DNA of 64,000 nucleotides from Bryoerythrophyllum caledonicum. Its lineage: Eukaryota; Streptophyta; Bryopsida; Pottiales; Pottiaceae. The stretch spans positions 5,782,028-5,846,027 of the forward strand of contig OZ020519.1 in assembly GCA_963971425.1 (NCBI GenBank), written 5' to 3'. The notes under the pieces are model-generated. The model had not been told where the DNA came from. It saw only the letters and a list, made by a program, of their open reading frames with translations, and searched no databases. A program made the translations under genes and the position numbers. Shown one piece after another: positions 1 to 9,821 of this stretch (its first letter is position 1; every line of letters begins with the position of its first letter).

Positions 1-324
1 CATATCACGTTAGGCGATGGCAACACGTGCAGCATTGATGGCAATTGGCAATCCGCCAACCTTCGATCATTTGGCGCAATTCATGGTGCACTTAGAGGTG
101 GAGTATGGGGGGTTCAGTTGTGATCAGATGTGGCACATCGAAGATTTCCATCTAGAAGGAGGATATCCCTTGCACTAAGAATACTCGGTTGGCACGGTTG
201 TTAGCGGAGGCCAGTGATGTGTTCCGGAGCGCCAACTAGTGAAGATCTTAATTTCAAAGCTCGATAAGTAGATCGTAGAGTTGATAAGTTCGCATTTTTT
301 TTAGTATCATGGGAACGCCACTTT

Positions 325-700
325 AGCGCAGGCGTTTACTGCGGTGGAGGCGCTTGATAGAACGTTGGGCGTGAGCAAGACCATAGATTTGGTCACGTTG
401 ATGATCGATGTTAAGCCCAAGAAGCTTGCCATCATGATCGGAAGCTTGGCGAAGGTATAATCTAAAAAAATTGTGCATTGTTGGGCTTGTGGAGAGGCGC
501 CTCACACCAAGGTAGATGCCAATTGGTCCAAGAAGCAAGAAACACGCACGGTAAAAGGCTAAATCCAAGATCGAGGCGGCGAAGACTGCAGAGAAGGCTG
601 GAGGTAAAGGGAAGAAGGTTGTGACATGCTCTCAGTATGGTAAGTTGGGCCACAGTGATGTAAAATGTTTTGTTCTTCACCCAGAGACACGCCTAAGATC
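325..700 (+). pseudogene. Decayed retrotransposon gag with two damaged zinc knuckles
   Basis: A gag-like reading frame is visible (AVEALDRTLGVSKTIDLVT), interrupted by a TAA near 458-460. It is followed by a first zinc-knuckle-like motif at about 479-530 (CWACGEAPH) whose last cysteine is replaced. After a frameshift a second knuckle appears at about 621-670 (CSQYGKLGHSDVKC) with its second cysteine changed to tyrosine, followed by FVLHPE, which resembles the tail after the knuckle in many LTR-retrotransposon gag proteins. The knuckles would bind RNA in an intact gag. Stops, a frameshift and two lost zinc ligands show it is dead. No pol or LTR was found, so the superfamily is not assigned. 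Confidence 0.5.
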
Positions 701-760
701 TTCGGCTGCTGAATCAGATGTCGTAAAGACACTTCAGACCAAATTCCGGGGTTGAAAAAG

Positions 761-1620
761 CAGATGATTAAAAAGTGAGCAACTAGTTATATTTGACAAC
801 CTATTTACATATTACTAACCCACATTAGTATAACTTGTTGATTCTCAATCGATTGTAACACTATAATATTCTTTAATCTTCATAACATTCAATGCAAACA
901 TGGCTTTCATTTAGAAGTATTTCTAAATGCTCTTTGAAGTTTTCGAAACCAAATTAGAATGTGAAATATAATGAAAATGGACTATTGAAGTGGCTATCGA
1001 ATACATGTAATAACATGCATTGTATCAATGAAGGAAAGGACAACAAGCTTTTATTAATGCATTTGCAAAGCAAGATAAAAAATGTGAAAACGCATTAAGA
1101 AGTTCAAGCAAAAAAAAAGTAATTTCTATAAAAAAATTCATACAAATGGGGAGAATGTACAGTACAAAGAGTATTCCAAAACTAATGCTAGGGCAATTTC
1201 TTAGGTTTAAGGAATCAGTCTTAAGAAATTTTCTACAGGTATTTATTTCTTTTCTAATGGACAATACTGAACACAACTCTTGTTCTTCCCTTTGATGGCC
1301 GTGAACACTGGGATTCATTAAAGATTTCAATCACCTACAATAATTACATCAAGCACAGGCATGTCAAATCCTGATTGGGTATTTGTCTTCAAGCAAGTGT
1401 GAACCAATCAACAATTGCATGAAAATTTCCAATTAGTAGTTGAATTAGTTTGGTCCACACTACATTCACTGAATAGTGTAGCTTCATTATTATTAGAGTT
1501 TTCATAAAAGTACTTCCGAAAGGAGTATGGAGCATTTTAGGTGTCATGCTCTCTTTCTTGCACCACTTCAATGCATGAATAATGATGGCAATCAATGTCC
1601 AATGCAAGCTAAAGCTCTAA
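761..1620. other. AT-rich stretch without a supported gene
   Basis: The short open frames here have no recognisable motif, low-complexity composition and no coherent start context. I see no RNA gene or clear repeat. Confidence 0.5.
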
Positions 1621-1633
1621 ACATGAATAAGCA

Positions 1634-1727
1634 ACAAACAAACAAACAAACAAACAAACACATGAATAAATAAACAAACAAACAAACAAACAAACAAACA
1701 AACACATGAATAAACAAACAAACAAAC
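1634..1727. repeat. (CAAA)n microsatellite with interruptions
   Basis: CAAA tetranucleotides run through the interval, broken by two short CATGAATAAA-like units. Confidence 0.9.
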
Positions 1728-1732
1728 ACCGC

Positions 1733-2200
1733 CATCGCCGATCGCCGATCACCAAACCCTAAACCCTAGAAAACTCGCCATTTCTCGTTCTAACTCAGCG
1801 TTTGAAGCAACAGGCTCTGTCAACAGCCCGAAGAGGAAAGGATATCACACTACAACGAGTCCAAGGCATTGCATTTTCCTACAAATTTTTCTCTTAACCT
1901 GAGCCAATGCAGCAACATACAAATCTCTCAGAAAAACAAGACCACCATCGCCGATTGCCAAACCCTAAACCCTAAAAATGCCGACATCTCTCGTTTCAGC
2001 ACACGATCTGTCTGAACACGAACCCGAAGCTCGCAGTCATCCATAAAACAAGCTCTGTCAAAGGCGCGCGAAGGGGAAAACCACTCCGACAGACTCAAGC
2101 AGAAACAGAAAGAATGCAAATCGAAAATCATACACAAGAATATTACAATTCCGGGAGAAGACACAACCCGAAGTCCTACAGATTTTCCTCCTAAAAATGC
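1733..2200. repeat. Two-copy imperfect tandem duplication with telo-box motifs, 3' of the ssSPT gene
   Basis: Copy one (about 1733-1935) and copy two (about 1947-2200) share, in order, a CATCGCCGAT motif, AAACCCTAAACCCTA, a CTCTCGTT-like stretch, GCTCTGTCAA, CGAAG/GGAAA and a TCCTACA-AATTTTTCTC-like end. AAACCCTAA is the plant telomere unit and also a promoter telo-box, but two units per copy are far too few for a telomere. The block lies downstream of the minus-strand ssSPT gene, in or beyond its 3' UTR. Confidence 0.6.
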
Positions 2201-2275
2201 ATACCTGCGAAGAATGGAACTCCTCCGCAAAGCAATATTCAAACCTTTGGAAGAAAAGAACGAGATCGTCAAACC

Positions 2276-2665
2276 CTAACCCGCAGCTCCATCGCGGAGG
2301 AGGAGGATCTCCTGCCCCTCGCCGCCGCCGCTCCACGCCCACGCCAGCAACCCGGCGCCGATGCGCTGCAAGTAGTGCGCGCTGTTGTAGCTCGCGACGG
2401 CGAAAAAGACGAGAAAAACCGCGTTGAAAACGCAGCGCTCCCACCAGTCTAGCATGTACAGCCCTGTGGTCACGTTGTACAGGAAGATCCACCGCTCCGC
2501 CTTCTGCACCGCGCGCTCGTGCCACCACCGCGGCGCCCGCGGCGAGACGTACTGCGCCCGCCGATCGTACTGCCTCGCTCCCGCCTTCTCCTCCTCCTCC
2601 TCCTCCGCCATCGCTACAATGTCACTCTCATCACTCACAATGTCGCCCTCCATCGCTCCTCTCAA
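2276..2665 (-). CDS. Small subunit of serine palmitoyltransferase (ssSPT-like, DUF3317)
   Basis: The 129-residue product has the ssSPT signature at about residues 58-82: ERWIFLYNVTTGLYMLDWWE, followed by RCVFN and a hydrophobic stretch to about residue 95. Family knowledge: ssSPTs are small ER-membrane proteins that bind and strongly activate the LCB1/LCB2 serine palmitoyltransferase heterodimer, which makes 3-ketosphinganine in the first step of sphingolipid synthesis. The usual plant protein is about 56 residues; this one has an acidic N-terminal extension (EEEEEE at 21-26) and a glycine-rich tail. The first ATG (2665) is used; Met5 is an alternative start. A further 3' exon replacing the glycine-rich tail cannot be excluded. 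It is divergent from the RER gene across about 1 kb. Confidence 0.8.
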   Translation of the reverse strand: MRGAMEGDIVSDESDIVAMAEEEEEEKAGARQYDRRAQYVSPRAPRWWHERAVQKAERWIFLYNVTTGLYMLDWWERCVFNAVFLVFFAVASYNSAHYLQRIGAGLLAWAWSGGGEGQEILLLRDGAAG

Positions 2666-3668
2666 CTCCTATGTCATTCTCGCTCTCTCGGTTCCCTCCA
2701 AATCCTGCCCTTCTCTCTCTCTCTCTCTCTCCCGATTCCGATCAATATTCTCTCGTAAGAATGTCGTCTTGAAGACGATGACATCTTTTCATAGATAATA
2801 AGGCTTGATCTACGGATGTGCAATCTACAAAATGCGAGCAGGTCACGTTGCATGTGGACTTTATGAAGGGTTGCTTCGTGCTTTTTACACGGAAGTAGGA
2901 AGTGTGGCGACATGCAAAGTGACGACGCTCTTGCTCTTTCGTGCGGAATTTGACTCGGTTCTGTCGTGTCGTGTCAAAGACGGCGGAGCAGTGGAGGTCC
3001 CTACACTTCCTAAAAAGAATTTAAAAAAAGACCCTTCACGTCGGCTCCGTTCAGAGAGTATGTGTCATGACGGCGGCAGCGATGAGACGTAAGATGGAGC
3101 GTGGTCAAAGTGGCACAGCATGGTGAGCTCTGCTCTGGTGCAGCACGGCAGCAATTGAGTGCGAGGACAATGGAATCCGCGGGGGTGGCTTTTATTAGCG
3201 CCTCGGTTTTCTATTCGGGATCTTTTCTTCGCCCGGGACTTTGATTAGCGCATCTGATTACCAGGTGAGATGCTCTGATGGAGCGGTTTCAGTGGAGAGC
3301 GCCATAGCCAGAACTATGGCGATCATTGATTTGGTCTTCGAGGGTTCAATAGTAGCGGCGAGATTTTTAGCGCTGTCGTGCAGTTTCTCTGATTGCTAGG
3401 CTTTACGATTTCGTTTCAGAGACGAAGTTCGAGGGGAGTTTTGTAATTTTATGGCGATGTGTTGAGAGCATTGAGTGGCGGCGAGGTTTTGTAGGTGATC
3501 GAGTTGGGGATTAAGAGATGGAGAGCTCCGGAGGCGCTGATTGTCGATTGTTTTGTTCGATTGCAGTTCTGTAGGTGCTGACTCTTGGTGGGGTTTTTTC
3601 TTTCGCGATTGCAGGGCCGATTCTCGATTCGTTGGTTCAATCACCGCGCGATTTGATCGAGCACAGCC
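2666..3668. promoter_or_regulatory. Divergent intergenic region between ssSPT and RER genes
   Basis: This 1-kb stretch separates two head-to-head genes and should hold both promoters and 5' UTRs. A (CT)n run at 2711-2731 lies just upstream of the ssSPT start; such runs are common in plant 5' leaders. No canonical TATA box stood out on either strand, and the short open frames inside have no recognisable domain. Confidence 0.45.
2711..2731. repeat. (CT)n microsatellite
   Basis: Ten uninterrupted CT units just upstream of the ssSPT start, probably in its 5' leader. Confidence 0.9.
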
Positions 3669-4703
3669 ATGACGCTTGCGATGATGGCCAGCGCGCGCGC
3701 GCCTCCGCTCGTCTTTGCCCGTGATATTCCTAATCCATCTCGCCACATGAGCGCTCCTCCTGCGGCGCTTTTCTCCTCATCAAAATTTCCATCCTCCGCG
3801 TATCCTCACATGACCTCGTTTCTGAGGCGCACCTCCGCGCCCTACACTTCCGGCTCGCTCGAGTTCACCAACGGAGGAGGCGGAAACTCTGGACGAGGAG
3901 GCGGTGGTGGCGGAGGCGGAGGTGGCGGAGACGATGACAACGACGGGAGAGCCGCATCGAAGGTGGCAGGGCTGCTCGAGGCTTTCAAGCGCGGATGGCG
4001 TCGGCGCGCACGCGCCGACCCGCAGTTCGCCTTCAAAGTATTCTCCGAGGTTGTGGTCGGCGTCGCTGCCTGCGTCCTCGGTGACATGGCCTCGCGGCCG
4101 AACTTCGGCCTCAACGAGCTCGACTTCGTCTTCTCCACCATCGTCGTCGGCTCCATCCTCAACTTCACGCTCATGTACATGCTCGCCCCGACCGCCACCG
4201 CGCAGCAGCTCCCGCTCCTGTTCGCGGCCTGTCCCCCGGGCCACATGTTCGAGCCCGGAAACTACTCCCTCCTCGACCGAACCGGCACCTTCATCTACAA
4301 AGGCGTGTTGTTTGCCGCGGTAGGCTTTCTCGCGGGGCTCGCAGGGACGGCGCTCACCAACGGCCTCCTCGCGGTGCGCAAGAAGCTCGACCCCGGCTTC
4401 GAGATTCAGAACAAGGCGCCTCCGCCGGTGCTGAACGCGCTCACGTGGGCGGGGCACATGGCATTGAGCTCGAACGCGCGCTACCAGGTGCTAAATGGAC
4501 TGGAATTCGCGCTCGCGGGCGCGCTGCATCCCACGGCCTTCAAGGCAGCGGTGTTCGCGATGCGAGGCTTCAACAATGTGTGCGGAGGCGTCACGTTCGT
4601 CATGTTGGCTCGCAAGACGGGGTCGCAGAGCGCCCCTGATGCTCTCGTGGACGCGAAGGAGGCCAAGGAAAGCTTGCATCTTCTCGCAGAGAAACCCGTT
4701 TAG
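3669..4703 (+). CDS. RETICULATA-related chloroplast protein (RER family, DUF3411), single exon
   Basis: The 344-residue protein starts with a Ser/Ala/Arg-rich region lacking acidic residues (about 1-65), as expected for a plastid transit peptide. A glycine run (77-87) and an acidic GDDDNDG segment follow, then the DUF3411 core from about residue 117 (DPQFAFKVFSEVVVG) to about 318. Core features are the NELDFVFSTIVVGSILNF membrane segment, PGHMFEPG and the terminal NNVCGGVTFVMLARKTG. I count four likely membrane spans (about 121-140, 152-172, 208-236, 280-312). Family knowledge: RER proteins are plastid-envelope proteins needed for normal mesophyll and leaf-vein patterning, with unknown biochemistry. 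The GC-rich coding sequence contrasts with its AT-rich flanks. No intron is needed. AATAAA lies about 220 bp after the stop. Confidence 0.9.
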   Translation: MTLAMMASARAPPLVFARDIPNPSRHMSAPPAALFSSSKFPSSAYPHMTSFLRRTSAPYTSGSLEFTNGGGGNSGRGGGGGGGGGGGDDDNDGRAASKVAGLLEAFKRGWRRRARADPQFAFKVFSEVVVGVAACVLGDMASRPNFGLNELDFVFSTIVVGSILNFTLMYMLAPTATAQQLPLLFAACPPGHMFEPGNYSLLDRTGTFIYKGVLFAAVGFLAGLAGTALTNGLLAVRKKLDPGFEIQNKAPPPVLNALTWAGHMALSSNARYQVLNGLEFALAGALHPTAFKAAVFAMRGFNNVCGGVTFVMLARKTGSQSAPDALVDAKEAKESLHLLAEKPV

Positions 4704-4789
4704 TGTCAGCAACATATGGACATGATCTTTGGAACTGTAGTATATCTGAAGGCCTGCGCTCGTCGGAAGTTTTGTTGCCGGAGCCCATT

Positions 4790-5075
4790 CATTGAGCTGT
4801 GAAGGTGCTCGGCTTTGCGATCGACAATATGCGTCGGAGGTTTAAAGACCTGCTTCACATCAGGTTTGTCGCAGAACCTGGCTTTTCTGGAAGCAGTGAA
4901 TTGCATTTAGGATGTGTACATACAATAAATTTCTGAATCAATAGAATTCCTGTCAGTTCGCCATTGAGCTCATCCAGACATTGGAGGTTTGGAGAGCTGC
5001 TTCAGATTGATTGACGGACATCAGGGTTGTCACAGAACCTGGTGTGTCCAGCAGCAAAGTGTGTGAAGAATCGTT
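4790..5075. repeat. Imperfect two-copy duplication in the RER 3' flank
   Basis: Two segments (about 4795-4905 and 4970-5070) share a GAGCT start, a GCTGCTTCA-like/CCTGCTTCA block, GTTGTC-CAGAACCTGG and AGCAGCA/AGCAGTG in the same order. Identity is moderate, so the duplication is old. Confidence 0.5.
4924..4929 (+). promoter_or_regulatory. Candidate poly(A) signal for the RER gene
   Basis: AATAAA 221 bp after the RER stop codon, in an A/T-rich stretch. Confidence 0.45.
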
Positions 5076-5475
5076 TATATTCTACAAATGGCAGGGCTTC
5101 GGTACTATGATGGGATCAAATTATGAAAGACTACGCACGAATTATAATGAATTACAACCCTTGCAAGGATTTGCGATAGACCAAGCAGATGATTCACACA
5201 GAATCCAACAAGTCTTTCTCAACAAAGAATGTGTATACATTGAATTCATAAACATCAAGATCTAGTTCCTTTGACTAGTTTCTGTGATAGGGGAGAGTGA
5301 ACAACGGAGTATCAAGAGTTTCCCTGCATTAATAGGACGTAATCAAAAGCTTATTGACAAAGAAAAACAAACTCCTCAAAGTGCAGAATAAGGAAACAAT
5401 GTGTGCAGATGTGTGGCTTACTTGCAGATTAATGACCAACTGCATTGCGCCAAATGTGAAGCATGTAATTACAAA

Positions 5476-5656
5476 CACTACAACGAAACCTGTCGTTTTT
5501 CATTTAAACAGTGTCGCTCTTCACTCACTAAATGTTGCTCTTCGCTCACTCACTGAAAATTGGAAAAGTGTTTACTTTTTTGGCTTAAGGAACTGACTTC
5601 CTCGCTTAGAAAATCCTCAGAATAGTAAATGAAAAACGACAGGGTTCGTTGTAGTG
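5476..5656. mobile_element. 181-bp CACTA-type MITE
   Basis: A 31-bp terminal inverted repeat (5476-5506 and 5626-5656) matches at 30 of 31 positions and begins CACTACAACGAAACC. It is flanked on both sides by AAA (5473-5475, 5657-5659), the 3-bp target duplication expected for CACTA/EnSpm elements. The interior has a short direct repeat of a GCTCTTC-CTCACT motif and no coding capacity, so it would need a transposase in trans. Confidence 0.85.
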
Positions 5657-5659
5657 AAA

Positions 5660-6480
5660 GCTTGCACCAAAACAAATCCTAATGAGAGACAAAGAAAGAG
5701 TGACTGGCCTCTACAGGACAAGATTTGTTCATACACTTCATGATATCACTACCATGAAAGGCCTCAGTCACAAAATTGGGTTGTAAGAAGAGTGTGAAGT
5801 TATCACAATTACTCTGAAAAAAATTCTGATGAGAATTTACTGACAATTTGTAACTCAACCCTTCAACCCTTTAGTGGCGAGGTGGTCATTTTGAGGTCGA
5901 TCTGGTGCTTTCCAGGGTATTGCTCCTTCTCTGTGAGATAGATGCATTTTTCCCGTTGGGAATGTATTTGGCACTAGTTCATACCCTTCAAACGGAACAA
6001 TTCCCGAGCGGATTGGTGCAAGCATTAGAGAGCTACAATGATTTCCGTGAAGGGGAGTCAATGTGAAATGTACCCTATGTATAATTATTGTTGTGCATTA
6101 TCTACTACCTAGAATCTATTAGTTGTTGTGCATGCTCTAGTACACTCATGGATTCTCCCATGCCTCATAAAGACCTCAAGCATTAAAGGGTTAAGGCCAA
6201 TGATCTTCTTTAGTCTGCAAGAATGTACGAGTATTCCAGACATGACATCTAGACAACAGGTGAATTTCAGCACAAAAACCTACTTCACAAAAATTCCTCA
6301 AGACTGCCAATGCTTGCACCAATTTTTGTGGCAATGGTCTCAATAAATCCCTATCTCTGTGTCCTCGAATAAATTTTTCATGGAGGTGACCGGTAGCGTT
6401 TGCTATTGAGATTACCATGCCAAAACGACACAAAAATGATATTTACACCTTAAAAGGATTAATCATGAAACTAAAAATTT
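5660..6480. other. AT-rich intergenic stretch, no supported gene
   Basis: Short open frames only; none has a domain, codon bias or splice structure I would defend. Confidence 0.5.
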
Positions 6481-6506
6481 CGGATGTCAGAAGCAGGTAC
6501 GTTGTT

Positions 6507-6579
6507 TGGAGACGCCGGGTATCGATCCCGGTACCTCTCGCATGCAAAGCGAGCGCTCTTCCATTTGAGCTACACCCCC
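6507..6579 (-). tRNA. tRNA-Ala (anticodon TGC)
   Basis: The minus strand folds as a full cloverleaf of 73 nt including discriminator A. The acceptor stem pairs GGGGGTG with CGTCTCC and includes G3:U70, the alanine identity pair. T8-A9, a TAGCTCAAATGG box A, an anticodon arm CTCGC-TTTGCAT-GCGAG with TGC anticodon, and a T arm with GATCGATACC are present. No intron. A T5 run for Pol III termination lies about 30 nt downstream (complement of 6473-6477). Flanking sequence forms an imperfect inverted repeat around the gene. Confidence 0.95.
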
Positions 6580-7620
6580 TCCTATACCCGCCGGGTAAGA
6601 AACCCGGGTACAAGCAGTCTGAAAAGTACATCTACTTCTGATGTCCATCGCCACCGTAAGTATTGGAGATATAGCGTCTGTTCTTTGTTTTAAACACGGG
6701 ATAAATAACAAATCACTCTCGATTATGGTACAGAAAGCACCTTTACTATACAGAATGTTACACTCTTCTCATTCCTAAATTAACTGTAAACAGAGAAACA
6801 TTCTGACAGTCACCACAAAGGTTGACCTCTGCAAAAAAAAAGGTCAAAGAGGCACACCAATGAAACAAGTCTCAACATCACTGTTCACCCTAAAGCACTG
6901 TTGTCATATTTAAAAAGACATCCCACGGAAGCATTCAGCAGCGTGGTTTCAACGCAACGAGTCAAAGTCATTCTCCGCTGACTCGAATCAACGACTTTTC
7001 ATTCCAAAAAAAGAGCAGAGAGGCAATCAAGCAGAGTTCAGGTACCGATGTGATACCTTTTCGTTGGCGCTTTTGGACCACCAGCCGATCACGCCTTTGT
7101 TGCAAGAGTCAAAGATGGAGGATCGACTTTCAACATATGAATCCGTGGAGTTGAGAGGACGCACACGTTCACATAAGAAGTGTGGGGATGGAAGCGTGAG
7201 AGTAGTAGCATCTTCAGTTGATCTTGTTGCAGGTTAGCCATCTCTCTCTTCGTTTTTCTGCTGATTCCTTGCTCCGTCCCTGGTTGCGACATTCGGTAGA
7301 GGTGAGTGTGTTTGTAGTCTGACCATTTGTGGAACTTAATAGCTCATGGCTTCCGAGTTTTTCGAGCCGACAGAGTTCTTAGGGTTTTGCTGGGTGGTTG
7401 AAGATTTTGAGTGGCAGTGAGAAGCGCTAAGAGAAATTAAAGACAGCTTGCTACTCTGAAGTGTTTGGGTTCATGTAGAAAATGATCTCCTGAAAATTTA
7501 CTATTGCTGATGGTCATGTTGCTCTGTTGTTTGGATCTCACAGCAAAGCGAACGCACTCTTAAGGAGAAGGTGATTGTTGAGAATTCTTGAAGGAGCTCT
7601 TACCAAGTGCCAGCGTCGAG
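6580..7620. other. Upstream region and probable 5' UTR of the CHI-like gene
   Basis: No other gene is supported. The last about 300 bp before 7621 contain GAGAAGG and similar leader-like sequence and probably include the transcription start, though I see no TATA box. A non-coding first exon with a donor near 7300 (GGTGAGTG) is possible. Confidence 0.35.
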
Positions 7621-9184
7621 ATGGGTCTCCCAGTTGTGAAGGTTGAAGACATTGACTTCACCACCACAATCACTCCGCCTGCAGCCTCGAGCTCCCTCGA
7701 CTTGATCGGCTATGGTGAGCACCTCATCCACTTTGTTTTCTTCATCTGCTTCGATTAAAACAAGTGGTTCATTAAAAAGTTATAAACTCTGTCACAGAAA
7801 TAAGCTGGTTTTAAAACAACCAATGAGTTGTTCAGTTGCATCACAGGTAAACATAACAGATTACAGAAGACTGAATTTTACCCGTGATGACTGATGTACC
7901 TCCTGTGAATCTTCATCCGACACTGTTCCACAAGTCAGATCGTCCCTAAGCTTGTTACGCTGTTGTAAAGTTCTCAGCTGGCTTTTAGACAACACAAGTT
8001 GCTTATTTAAGAAGCCGATTTTCTTACCTGTGACTGCCGTTCTTCATCCGCCATACTTTCTGCTCACAACTCTTCTTTCTCCTCGCTCGCTCACGCCCCT
8101 TCTTTGCACCTTCAGGCAACACAGGCATGGAGATCGAGACGGTGGAGATCCGGTTCACCGCGCTGGGGTTCTACGCCGCCGCGCCCGCGCTCAAGGAGCA
8201 CCTGAGCAAGTGGAAGGGCAAGCCCGCGAGCGAACTCGTGGAAGACGACAGCGGGTTCCACAAGGAGCTCATCCAGAGTCCGGGGGAGAAGCTGGTGCGG
8301 ATCTCCATCATCAAGGGCATCAAGGGGCTGCCCTACGGGAGCGCGCTGCAGTCGTCCTTGCGGGACAGGCTGGTGAACGACGACAAGTTCGAGGAGGAGG
8401 AGGAGGAGGCGCTGGAGAAGATGGTGGAGTTCTTCCAGGGCCATAATCTGCCCAAGGGCGCCAACATTCTCTACTACTGGCCCACTCCTGCAACTGTCCA
8501 GGTGCGTCAGTTTCACACTCTCAGCATCAATCTATACCCACTTCACACTTCCAGCGTCAATATGTCTCACTTCACTCTTGATATTTATTAAGTGAGGCAG
8601 AGAATGATACCGTGAGGTTCGACCTAGATAGCTCAATTTATCCATAACTTCCTCACAGAGGAGAAAGGCACATGAGATTCATGGTACAACATGACCTCTC
8701 ATTCTCCCTTCTTCAAGGCGGTTAAAACTACTTCTAACTTGAGTTTCAGAACCAGCAAGGATTCTGATTGAGAGGCCACCGTTAATCTAAGAGTGGAGAA
8801 AGAGTAGAAGTATTAATCAAAAGAGGGGGTAGATTATTGAAGCTATGGGTGACATTACAACAACCTCTAATACCTAAGAGTGAAGAATGAGACCAATACA
8901 AGCTGCCTTTCTCTCCTTTCAGTGATTTTTTGATGAGAAAAGAGGGGGTATCTTAATGACTTCACAAGTTGATCTTCCAAGCATCTGTGGAAATATGACA
9001 TTGTAATGCACCAAATTGTTTGCAGATCTCTCTATCTGAGGAAGTTGACAAAATACCTGAGGGAGTAGCATACACCATCGCGGATGCTAATGTGGCGGAA
9101 GCGTTGCTGGATCTCTACTTCGGCGAGAACACCGTCACGCCCTCCACTCTCTCCTCCGTCGCGGAAGCCATTGCCACTGCATAA
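7621..9184 (+). CDS. Chalcone isomerase-like protein (CHI fold, CHIL/type IV-like), three exons
   Basis: Exons 7621-7714, 8116-8501 and 9026-9184 join to 639 nt (212 residues) with GT-AG introns in phases 1 and 0. Diagnostic stretches are LGQG-like LIGYG (28-32), the motif MEIETVEIRFTALGFY (36-51), HLSKWKGK, SIIKGIKGLPYGSALQ and the acidic EEEEEEALEKMVEFFQ. These match the non-catalytic CHIL clade that acts as a rectifier of chalcone synthase in flavonoid synthesis, and also the fatty-acid-binding FAP clade of the same fold. The KIKG/YG and EEEEE pattern favours CHIL. The short spacing near 8114-8123 leaves a second possible exon-2 acceptor (8124) that would drop two or three residues. Convergent with LpxD. 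Confidence 0.85.
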
Positions 9185-9460
9185 GAGCAAAACATACATG
9201 ATTGTACTGTACATGAACAACTAGTTACTAGAACAGTAGACACATTATTCATGCTGAGAGGCTGACTATCTTACCTGCCTTTTCCGTAAGTATGTAAGGA
9301 CTATCACCTTTTGCATAGGTATTCAACCATCACTGGGATTGTTCCCAATGTTTTAGTATTTGTCGAAGAAAGCGCCTTTTAATCAAAGGAAAGATTATCC
9401 CATCACATCTGCATCTCCAACTGACAGATTGCTCTTGAATGGAGCTCACAACCACTCCAC
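9185..9460. other. 3' flank of the CHI-like gene, no gene seen
   Basis: AT-rich sequence between the two convergent genes; likely 3' UTR. Confidence 0.4.
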
Positions 9461-9799
9461 TTGATGTCATGTTCAGAACCCTAAACCCCAAACCCTCTGC
9501 AAGACTGTACAAAACCGAAGAACTGAAGCTCCACCTCAACGATCATGCTCACAGTTACTGCATGACTCAAACGCCATAAGGCTCAAACACAGGATTATGA
9601 TTGCATTTCCTGAGAATGAAGCACTTCAATTGATGTTGAGGTCAGACACTAAACCCTGAACTCTCTGGAACACTGTACAAAACGAAGAAGAATTGAAGCT
9701 CGACCTCAACGAGCATCTCCACCATCGAGCTGAGAGAACAATTCCATGACTCAAACGCCATACTTGCACTCAAACATAGATTCATGGTTGCGGTTTTCC
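9461..9799. repeat. Imperfect tandem duplication between convergent CHIL and LpxD genes
   Basis: Copy one (9461-9610) and copy two (about 9630-9799) share TTGATGT, AACCCTAAACC/ACTAAACCCTGAA, ACTGTACAAAAC, GAAGCTC-ACCTCAACGA, CATGACTCAAACGCCATA and ATTCATGGTTGC/TATGATTGCATTTCC-like ends. The block is the 3' flank of LpxD and probably part of its 3' UTR. Confidence 0.7.
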
Positions 9800-9821
9800 T
9801 ATGAAGAATTCCAGCATCTCC

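Noticed and set aside
1025-1330. 101-codon minus-strand frame
   Set aside because: Phe/Leu/Ser-rich translation of AT-rich sequence without motifs.
2058-2528. 156-codon minus-strand frame
   Set aside because: Alternate frame of the ssSPT gene and its 3' flank; Arg-rich without a domain.
3780-4457. 225-codon minus-strand frame
   Set aside because: Antisense shadow of the GC-rich RER gene; Arg/Glu-rich with no domain.
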